Assembly (NCBI RefSeq): GCF_001468485.1
Contig: NZ_LODI01000045.1
Span: 150,364 to 193,487, forward strand
Origin: Pseudoalteromonas sp. H71
Lineage (GTDB): Bacteria; Pseudomonadota; Gammaproteobacteria; Enterobacterales; Alteromonadaceae
DNA: 43,124 nucleotides
Reading direction: 5' to 3'
The position numbers were made by a program, and so were the translations under genes. Below, piece by piece: positions 36,758 to 43,124 of this stretch. Each line of letters begins with the position of its first letter. Position 1 is the stretch's first letter. The notes under the pieces were generated by a model. It was not told the origin of the DNA, did not search any database, and saw only the letters and a list, made by a program, of their open reading frames with translations.

Positions 36758-38023
36758 CTATTTTTTAAAATAATGAATAGCATCTGCTACTGTAAAAAAT
36801 GAACCAAATACAATCAAAATAACATTGCTTTGCTGCTTAGGTAAAATAACACTAAGTGCTTGCGCAACGCTGTCGAAGCTTTGTACCTTGTTATTAGTAG
36901 ATACGCTTTGTAGGGCTTCTTTTAAATTATTAGCACTATCACCACGAGGGCCACCTAAGCTTGCAAGGAACCAGTTATCAACTAAATGGCTTAGCTCTTT
37001 GAGCACCGCGGCTTTATCTTTATCAGCAAGCATAGCGGCTAATGCGTGAACTTTAAAGCCTTTATCTTTGTAACTTAATAACTTATTGGCTAAATAACGG
37101 GCTGATTCAGGGTTATGAGCTACGTCTGTAAATACCAATGGCTCTGTGCTTAATTGTTCAAAACGCCCTTCCACAACTAATTTAGCTAAGCAATTGCGTA
37201 TTACCTCAACACTCGGTAATAAATTTAATACGCTTAACGCTGTTAATGCCGTTGCTACATTCTGAGCGGGTATTGCAGGTTTATTAAGCGTAAGGTTATG
37301 TGTTTCAAACTGCCAATTAAACGTTGTGTCATGTTCTTTAAAAGTAAAGTCAGTGCCTGATAATGTCATATTAGCATTAATTTCATGACCGTAATCTGTC
37401 ATTGTATGAGGAATATTTAAATCCCCAATAATTGCCGGGGTACCTTCACGGAATATCCCTGCTTTATCGTACGCCACCAGCTCTCTGGTATCGCCAAGGT
37501 ATTCTTTGTGATCTAAATCGATGGTTGTAATAACACTTGCGTAAGGCGTTACTATGTTTGTAGCATCGAAACGTCCGCCTAAACCAACTTCTAATAACAC
37601 ATAATCAACACTAAAGCGTTTAAAAATAGCGAGTGCACCCAAGGTACCATATTCAAAGTAAGTAAGCTGAGTGTCTTTACGACCTTGCTCTAACTGATGA
37701 AATGCATCTACATGAAACTGATCGTCAAGTTCGCTGCCATTAATACGCACGCGTTCGTTATAACGGATTAAATGAGGAGACGCATAAGTACCAACACTAA
37801 AGCCTTGTGCCAAAAGTAGCGACTCTAAACAACGGGCAGTAGTGCCTTTGCCATTTGTGCCACCAATTAGAATTATTTTACTAGGGGTATTTAATAAACC
37901 GATATTATTGGCAACATCGGCAACTCGCTCTAGCCCCATTGCAATATTGGCTGGGTGAACACTTTCTAAATAAAAAAGCCAATCATCAAGGCTTGATGAT
38001 TGGCTAGGAATTGTTTTTGTCAT
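36758..38023 (-). CDS. folC: Bifunctional folylpolyglutamate / dihydrofolate synthase
   Basis: FolC attaches glutamate to dihydropteroate and adds further glutamates to tetrahydrofolates. The 421-residue Mur-ligase-like protein has the ATP-binding P-loop GGTNGKG (54-60), the omega-loop region after YASPHLIRYNERVRINGSE, EVGLGGRFDATN and ITTIDLDHKEYLGDT, and DVAHNPESARYL in the C-terminal domain. All landmarks are present. It lies 25 nt after accD and 11 nt ahead of dedD, so accD-folC-dedD should form one operon. Confidence 0.97.
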   Translation of the reverse strand: MTKTIPSQSSSLDDWLFYLESVHPANIAMGLERVADVANNIGLLNTPSKIILIGGTNGKGTTARCLESLLLAQGFSVGTYASPHLIRYNERVRINGSELDDQFHVDAFHQLEQGRKDTQLTYFEYGTLGALAIFKRFSVDYVLLEVGLGGRFDATNIVTPYASVITTIDLDHKEYLGDTRELVAYDKAGIFREGTPAIIGDLNIPHTMTDYGHEINANMTLSGTDFTFKEHDTTFNWQFETHNLTLNKPAIPAQNVATALTALSVLNLLPSVEVIRNCLAKLVVEGRFEQLSTEPLVFTDVAHNPESARYLANKLLSYKDKGFKVHALAAMLADKDKAAVLKELSHLVDNWFLASLGGPRGDSANNLKEALQSVSTNNKVQSFDSVAQALSVILPKQQSNVILIVFGSFFTVADAIHYFKK

Positions 38024-38048
38024 AGCGTTAAATCAGAAAAGCTTAAAT

Positions 38049-38924
38049 TTACGCTACTCTATGCTCTTGTTCAGTAGAAGGCAAGTTCATAAACTTGGCT
38101 AAAATACGTGCCAAGGTATCACGCATTTCACGGCGGTCTACAATCATGTCTATTGCGCCGTGTTCAAGTAAAAACTCACTACGCTGAAAACCTTCTGGTA
38201 ATGTTTCACGAACGGTTTGTTCAATTACACGAGGACCCGCAAATCCGATTAAGGCTTTAGGTTCAGCAACATTAATATCACCAAGCATTGCCAGCGAAGC
38301 AGAAACACCACCCATTGTTGGGTCAGTCATCACTGAAATAAACGGAAGGCCTTTTTCAGTCATTTTTGCTAATGCCGCACTGGTTTTAGCCATTTGCATA
38401 AGCGACATTAGCGCTTCTTGCATGCGTGCACCACCAGAGGCTGAAAAACAAATAAGCGGCATGTTATGCTCTAAACACTGGTCAACAGCATCAACAAATC
38501 GTGCGCCTACAACCGATGCCATCGAGCCACCCATAAATGAGAACTCAAACGCCACTGCTGCCACAGGAATACCTTTTAAGCGGCCCTTCATTGCAACTAA
38601 TGCATCTTTTTCACCGCTAGCTTTTTGAGCTGCACTAATACGATCTGAATATTTTTTAGAATCTTTAAATTTAAGAACATCTTTAGGTTCGTGCTCAGTA
38701 CCTAACTCTTGGCGTTCGCCGTCATCTAAAAAATGCTCAAGACGTTTACGGCCGCTTACGCGCATATGATGGTCACATTTAGGACACACGTTTAAAGATT
38801 TTTCTAATTCAGCTTTATATAAAATTGAATCACACGATGTACATTTAGCCCATACACCTTCTGGGATTTCTTTACGACCTGATGATTTCGTCGTTTTAGG
38901 TAAGATTTTTTCTAACCAACTCAT
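38049..38924 (-). CDS. accD: Acetyl-CoA carboxylase carboxyltransferase subunit beta
   Basis: AccD is the zinc-containing beta subunit of the carboxyltransferase, which moves the carboxyl group from carboxybiotin to acetyl-CoA in fatty acid synthesis. From ATG 38924 it has 291 residues and starts [10 protein letters not shown] as usual. The zinc finger is Cys28, Cys31, Cys47 and Cys50 (CTSC and CPKC). The crotonase-like core includes [18 protein letters not shown] and [16 protein letters not shown] moved the start two codons inside the longest frame because the upstream codon is TTG and the ATG matches the family. It leads the accD-folC-dedD unit. Confidence 0.97.
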   Translation of the reverse strand: MSWLEKILPKTTKSSGRKEIPEGVWAKCTSCDSILYKAELEKSLNVCPKCDHHMRVSGRKRLEHFLDDGERQELGTEHEPKDVLKFKDSKKYSDRISAAQKASGEKDALVAMKGRLKGIPVAAVAFEFSFMGGSMASVVGARFVDAVDQCLEHNMPLICFSASGGARMQEALMSLMQMAKTSAALAKMTEKGLPFISVMTDPTMGGVSASLAMLGDINVAEPKALIGFAGPRVIEQTVRETLPEGFQRSEFLLEHGAIDMIVDRREMRDTLARILAKFMNLPSTEQEHRVA

Positions 38925-39077
38925 TTGCAACTCTCTTAATGCTGTTCTGTGTCGCGAGCCTGATAATTACAATTAACAGACAGATTTTTTCAATTAAAAC
39001 ATGAATCAGACTAACACGGTATAAAAAACTGGTCTTAGTAGTTAGAAGCACTCAAATTAAGCAATTAATAATTCTAA

Positions 39078-39872
39078 CTAAATTTCAACATCAGGCAAGA
39101 ATAATGGCCCTAAGGGCGTTTTAGGGATATTAAATTGCTCTGGATAATCAACATCAACTAAATAAAGGCCCGCGGCTTTTGCGGTTGCGCTTGCTTTTGC
39201 ACGTTCTTTTACATCTAAAAGTTCTTTTAACCATATAGGCTGATGCTTGTGTAGGCCAATATCCATTAAACAACCGGTTATGTTTCGTACCATGTGATGT
39301 AAAAATGCATTGGCTTTAATATCAATTACAACGTAATCACCTTGGCGCTGTACCGATAAATGATGAATGGTTCGGGTTGCGGTATTAGCTTGGCAGTGTA
39401 AAGCTCTAAACGATGTAAAGTCATGTTCACCTATTAAGTACTGACAAGCCTGTTGCATGGCAACCTCGTCCAATTTGTGATGAAAGTGAGTAACCCCCTC
39501 ATTCATAACCGCTCCACGGTATGGATAGTTGTAAATAACGTAACGGTACCTTCTAGCAGTTGCACTAAAACGGGCGTGAAAGTCTTCTGTAACAGGCTGG
39601 GCAAATCGAATAGCAATATCTTTAGGCAGTAACGTATTCATACCCATAGTAAACGCAACCATTTCACGAGATGCACTAGTTTCAAAGTGAACAACTTGGC
39701 CTGTTCCATGAACACCTGCGTCAGTTCGCCCTGCACACACAATTTCAACTGGATGGTTACAGATACTCGACAATGCCTTTTCTACTTCTTGCTGTACACT
39801 ATTTACGTGTGATTGACGCTGCCAACCACTATAACGTGCACCATTATATTCAACCCCAAGTGCTACTCGCAT
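39078..39872 (-). CDS. truA: tRNA pseudouridine synthase A
   Basis: TruA converts uridines 38-40 of the anticodon stem-loop to pseudouridine in many tRNAs. The 264-residue protein has the conserved start [17 protein letters not shown] and the catalytic Asp51 in [37 protein letters not shown] is the later conserved core. It lies between fimV, across a strong terminator, and accD. No trpF is found between truA and accD, unlike in Pseudomonas. Confidence 0.97.
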   Translation of the reverse strand: MRVALGVEYNGARYSGWQRQSHVNSVQQEVEKALSSICNHPVEIVCAGRTDAGVHGTGQVVHFETSASREMVAFTMGMNTLLPKDIAIRFAQPVTEDFHARFSATARRYRYVIYNYPYRGAVMNEGVTHFHHKLDEVAMQQACQYLIGEHDFTSFRALHCQANTATRTIHHLSVQRQGDYVVIDIKANAFLHHMVRNITGCLMDIGLHKHQPIWLKELLDVKERAKASATAKAAGLYLVDVDYPEQFNIPKTPLGPLFLPDVEI

Positions 39873-39970
39873 ATTTATCGCTTTACCTACTGTACTAATT
39901 AACGGCGCATTTTATGCTATCTCGCAGCGCAATAAAAGCAACCGTGATGTAATCATATAAAAACAATAAA

Positions 39971-40003
39971 AAACCCATAACTAGCATCACTAATTATGGG
40001 TTT
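39971..40003 (-). terminator. Terminator after fimV
   Basis: On the minus strand AAACCCATAATTAG pairs with CTAGTTATGGGTTT (14 bp with one G-U) around a TGATG loop, followed by TTTATTG. It lies about 30 nt beyond the fimV stop and isolates truA. Confidence 0.88.
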
Positions 40004-40030
40004 ATAGCATTTAAATTTACATAAAAACGA

Positions 40031-43000
40031 TTATTGCAATTTGGCTTGCAAACTGAGCGCTTCTTCTTGAACCTCTTGAGGACCTTTAGCTATTACGTCT
40101 TCAATTACTTTAAGCGCTGAGTCGAAATCGTCAATTTCAATATATGCGCGTGCTAAATCTAACTTAGCAGAGTAACCTCCACTTTCAGCATCAACGTCTG
40201 TTGGGTTATCACCTGCAAGCAACGCATCAAACTCACTTAAGCCCAAATCAATATTTACATCATTGTAAGGCTCATGCTCAAGCTCGGCATCGTCGCTTTG
40301 CTCGAGTAATGAATCAATATCTACAAAATCATCTTCACCTAACGGTCTAGCGTCTTCGGCTTCAGGCGCTGGCTCTTCATGATTGAACACTTCTTCATCA
40401 ACTAAGTCTTCTTTTAATAAAGAATCAAAGTCAACATCAAACTCGCTGCTATCTTCTATATCAAGCTCATCGGGAGCGGCTAACTCATTAAGCAATGAAT
40501 CGAAATCGGTTTCACTTAAGTCTGCCATGAATTCATCATCAAGTGCTTCATCTGATACAAGATTAGTATCGTCTTGTGACTCTACTTGAGTTAGTTCGGC
40601 TTCACGGTCAACATTGGTTTGTTCATTGATTAAATCGTTCGATACAGTTGTAAATGCTGGATTGTTTAGCTCATCGTTGTTATCAAGCGCTAAAGAGTCC
40701 TCATCAATGTCATTCAACTCTGTGAGTAAATCATCGAGTGTATCATCGTTTAAATCGTCGAGCTCAGTATCCAGTTCATTAAACTCATCAATTAACAAAT
40801 CGTCATTAAAGTCCGTTTCCGAGCTATCTAAATCATCTTCAGCTGAATTTTGATTCTCAACTTCATTAGCATCGAGCTCTAAATCATCAAACTCATTATC
40901 AGAGTCATTTTCTAAACTATCTAAATTAACGTCAGTAGAAAACGCTTCCTCAGTGTCATTTGATGATAGTTCAGCTTCAAGCTCTGAAACTAGCGCCTCG
41001 TCACTTGTTATTTGACTATCGACTTCATCTAAACCTGATAAATCAGTGTCGTTATTCGATATATCAGGAAGTAGCTCTTCACCATCTTCGGTTATAACAG
41101 AGTCAGGGTCTAAATCGTTATTTGATTCAACTGTATTGTTTTGTGGCTCTGCGAACTCTTCTTCTGCTGAAACCTCATCATTAATGTCTGCAATTGAACT
41201 TTCAACCTCGTCATTGGTTGCAAGCTCTGTATCTACTTCACCTAGCTCATTATCAACGGTTGGCTCGATACCTAAATCAGATGATTCAAACTCTGCGCTA
41301 TCAGGTAAATCTGTGCTATCAACTGCATCACCTGAAACAGGCACTTCATCCAAGTCAGTAGCTAAAGAGCTAGGTTCGTCATTAGTTTCAGGCTCTATAT
41401 CTAATTCATCAAACTCATTATCAATTAATGGTTCATCATCAAAATCATCTTCCAAACTATCTAAATCAATATTTGATGAGAGCGCTTCTGATAGTTCTTG
41501 CTCTGTTTGGCTTGATGATAAATTTGGTTCAAGCTCAGCGTCGAGCTCCTGATCAATCGCGCTGGCGCTTTCATCATCTAAGTCTTGTTCAAGTTCCTTA
41601 TTATCTGCTTTCTCAGTGTCGCTTTGTGGCGTATCTGAAATCAGTTCTTCAATACCTTCTTCACCAACTGAATCAACGTCTAAATCAGTGTCTAATAATG
41701 AATCTTCGTCCGTGCCCTCTGGTACTAAAACGTTAGCATCGTCATTAATTTCAGGCTCTAAATGTGATTCATCAAACTCATTATCAATTAATGGTTCATC
41801 ATCAAAGTCATCTTCCAAACTATCTAAATCAATATTTGATGAGAGCGCTTGTGATAATTCTTGCTCTGTTTGGCTTAGTGATAGCTCTGGTTCTAGCTCT
41901 TCATCATCCGACACTTGAGTATCATCATCCGAAAAGTCTGAAACCTCCTCTTTAGCTGTGAGGTCAGCAAGTTCTTCGTTACCATCTAATTCATTATGCT
42001 CTTCTGTTGAGGCTACTTCGTCATCATCGCCTGATTGCAATGGTTCATTATCATCAATTACTGAGGTTGCATCAAAATCAGGATTAATATGAGTCTCATC
42101 ATCAATTTCCTCATTAAGGTCACCCAACTCCGCGCCCTTAGAAATCGACTCAGCTAAGTCTTTTTCTGTTTGACTAACAACATTTTCGCCATTGTTGTTA
42201 GTAGACTCTCGTGTTTCTGAGTCATCCTCATTTAAAAGAGCTTCTGTGTTTGTTTCTGCGCTCTGATCTTCTGCTATTTCTAACTCAGGGTAATCGTCTA
42301 ATTCTTGACTAGGCGTTATTGATTCTGTTTCTAGTAATTCATCCTCAAGGGATAGATCAGAATCAGTGTCTTCTGCTAATGGATCATCACCTAGATCAAT
42401 CTCGACTTCTTCGATTTCATTATCTAAATCGTCCAATGTCCATTCAGGGCTTTCTATATATTCTGGATCTTCAGGCTGTTGTAATTCATTTAAAAGCTCA
42501 TCTACACTTTGCAACGCATCATCGTTATATTCATCTAGTAAATCTTCTGGATCTAAAAGCGTGTCTGATGTGTCTGTAAAATCATCTGACCCAAGGTCTT
42601 CAAGCACTTGTTTAGGCTCTTCTTCAAGCTCTGGCTCTTCTGCAAGCTCTGGCTCTTCTTCAAGCTCTGGCTCTTCTGAAAGCTCTGGCTCTTCTGCAAG
42701 CTCTGGCTCTTCTTCAAGCTCTGGCGCATCTTCAAGCTCTGGCTCATCTGAAAGCTCTGGCTCTTCTTCAAGTTCTGTCTCTTCTACAAGTTCTGGCTCT
42801 TCTTCAAGTTCTGGCTCATCTAAAAGCTCAGGCTCTTCATCAAGCTCTGGCGTATCGGAAAGATCTTGCTTGCTCTCTAATTCTGACTCGTCAATTAATG
42901 AGGTTGCTAAAGACTCGACATCATCAACATTTAACTCTTCTTGTGCCTCAGCTAAATCATCAACGGAATCAGCTAGAGCAGTATCAATATCAAAATCATC

Positions 43001-43124
43001 GCTTTCTTCAACTAACGTATCGACTGTAATTTCTTGCGTTGAATCATCACCAGCGTCATCAATTAAGCTATCAATGTCGTCTAAATCAAAGTCATCGCTT
43101 TCTTCAACTAACGCATCGGCTGTG
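40031..43124 (-). CDS. fimV: FimV/TspA-type pilus and polar assembly protein, C-terminal part
   Basis: The minus-strand frame is open from the stop at 40031 to the right edge, at least 1,030 codons, so the N-terminus with the expected membrane anchor and LysM domain is outside the window. FimV proteins organise the cell pole and support type IV pilus and type II secretion in Pseudomonas-type bacteria. The last 50 residues (YSAKLDLARAYIEIDDFDSA, then LKVIEDVIAKG) form the conserved FimV C-terminal helical/TPR motif. The rest is extremely acidic (Asp, Glu, Ser, Leu), with many internal repeats: VEESDDFDID, EPELxE hexads and SNIDLDSLEDDFDDEPLIDN twice. The position before truA matches the conserved fimV-truA order. 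The GTG at 42607 is not the start. Confidence 0.88.
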   Translation of the reverse strand, partial: TADALVEESDDFDLDDIDSLIDDAGDDSTQEITVDTLVEESDDFDIDTALADSVDDLAEAQEELNVDDVESLATSLIDESELESKQDLSDTPELDEEPELLDEPELEEEPELVEETELEEEPELSDEPELEDAPELEEEPELAEEPELSEEPELEEEPELAEEPELEEEPKQVLEDLGSDDFTDTSDTLLDPEDLLDEYNDDALQSVDELLNELQQPEDPEYIESPEWTLDDLDNEIEEVEIDLGDDPLAEDTDSDLSLEDELLETESITPSQELDDYPELEIAEDQSAETNTEALLNEDDSETRESTNNNGENVVSQTEKDLAESISKGAELGDLNEEIDDETHINPDFDATSVIDDNEPLQSGDDDEVASTEEHNELDGNEELADLTAKEEVSDFSDDDTQVSDDEELEPELSLSQTEQELSQALSSNIDLDSLEDDFDDEPLIDNEFDESHLEPEINDDANVLVPEGTDEDSLLDTDLDVDSVGEEGIEELISDTPQSDTEKADNKELEQDLDDESASAIDQELDAELEPNLSSSQTEQELSEALSSNIDLDSLEDDFDDEPLIDNEFDELDIEPETNDEPSSLATDLDEVPVSGDAVDSTDLPDSAEFESSDLGIEPTVDNELGEVDTELATNDEVESSIADINDEVSAEEEFAEPQNNTVESNNDLDPDSVITEDGEELLPDISNNDTDLSGLDEVDSQITSDEALVSELEAELSSNDTEEAFSTDVNLDSLENDSDNEFDDLELDANEVENQNSAEDDLDSSETDFNDDLLIDEFNELDTELDDLNDDTLDDLLTELNDIDEDSLALDNNDELNNPAFTTVSNDLINEQTNVDREAELTQVESQDDTNLVSDEALDDEFMADLSETDFDSLLNELAAPDELDIEDSSEFDVDFDSLLKEDLVDEEVFNHEEPAPEAEDARPLGEDDFVDIDSLLEQSDDAELEHEPYNDVNIDLGLSEFDALLAGDNPTDVDAESGGYSAKLDLARAYIEIDDFDSALKVIEDVIAKGPQEVQEEALSLQAKLQ
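41404..41876. repeat. Near-identical 110-bp direct repeats in fimV
   Basis: Positions 41404-41513 and 41767-41876 are aligned direct repeats of 110 bp that differ at three positions. They encode the same stretch of acidic protein (SNIDLDSLEDDFDDEPLIDN and flanks). The spacing is 363 bp, a multiple of three, so gain or loss keeps the frame. Confidence 0.9.
42614..42850. repeat. 18-bp minisatellite in fimV
   Basis: About 13 tandem units of 18 bp, based on the minus strand on codons for E-P-E-L-x-E. The variable position is Ala, Ser, Glu, Val, Leu or Asp, and a few units show Asp, Thr or Ala elsewhere. Each unit is a multiple of three, so copy-number change would not shift the frame. Confidence 0.92.
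42989..43123. repeat. 39-bp direct repeats at the right edge, within fimV
   Basis: Positions 42989-43027 and 43085-43123 match at 36 of 39 bases and encode the VEESDDFD-type motif. The second copy ends at the window edge, so the array may go on beyond it. Confidence 0.8.

Noticed and set aside
40383..41955. Several plus-strand open frames rich in Ser across fimV
   Set aside because: They are the antisense reading of the Asp/Glu-rich fimV codons (GAT/GAA read as ATC/TTC in one frame and TCA/TCT in another); they lack ribosome-binding sites and family resemblance.
40031..42607. An 858-residue protein starting with GTG at 42607
   Set aside because: The same frame is open upstream to the window edge with consistent acidic repeats, so the GTG is internal and the gene is truncated by the window.
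42553..42771. Minus-strand open frame of Lys-Ser-Gln-Ser-Leu repeats
   Set aside because: It is an out-of-frame reading of the 18-bp minisatellite. The frame continuous with the FimV C-terminus stays open through this region and encodes the acidic repeats.

Overview
This window looks like a chromosomal segment of an AT-rich marine gammaproteobacterium in the Alteromonadales, most likely Pseudoalteromonas or a close relative. That assignment is inferred from gene content, protein sequence flavour and gene order; no database search was possible. Nearly everything is conserved housekeeping or envelope-stress machinery. I see no prophage, insertion sequence, CRISPR array or obvious genomic island.

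Layout. (1) 1-3029, minus strand: the start of a DUF2804-type gene, the phenylalanine hydroxylase pair phhA-phhB with a TyrR-like operator upstream, and a methionine gamma-lyase. (2) 3155-13559: an envelope-stress block. pspABC-ycjX-ycjF run on the minus strand from a candidate sigma-54 promoter. Divergent pspF is followed 9 nt later by sapABCDF, a peptide-type ABC importer whose binding protein is a predicted lipoprotein. (3) 13633-14115: a predicted exported VOC-fold protein whose Shine-Dalgarno lies inside a hairpin. (4) 14218-22788, minus strand: the protein quality-control run tig-clpP-clpX-lon-hupB-ppiD, with a recognisable heat-shock promoter at lon. (5) 23149-23769, minus strand: five tRNA genes (Pro-Arg-His-Pro-Pro in transcription order) behind a strong promoter; the three tRNA-Pro genes are identical. 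(6) 24046-27799: folD, cysS (minus), ppiB and lpxH. (7) 27874-32002, minus strand: a two-gene signalling module made of a receiver-DUF3369-degenerate GGDEF-EAL protein and an overlapping membrane histidine kinase. This is the least ordinary locus. (8) 32169-33731: miaE and a Yip1-type membrane protein. (9) 33833-43124, minus strand: fimV (partial)-truA-accD-folC-dedD-cvpA-purF, an order well known in gammaproteobacteria. fimV carries a long acidic repeat region that includes an 18-bp minisatellite.

How the parts work together. The Psp proteins sense and repair inner-membrane damage, with PspF as activator, and the Sap transporter appears to be in the same transcription unit as PspF. Tig, ClpXP, Lon and PpiD handle folding and turnover of cytoplasmic and exported proteins. 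The kinase/EAL pair probably links an extracytoplasmic signal to cyclic di-GMP breakdown. FimV, at the right edge, belongs to polar and type IV pilus organisation.

Limits. Domain positions are read by eye, promoter and operator calls are motif matches, and all functions rest on family resemblance.
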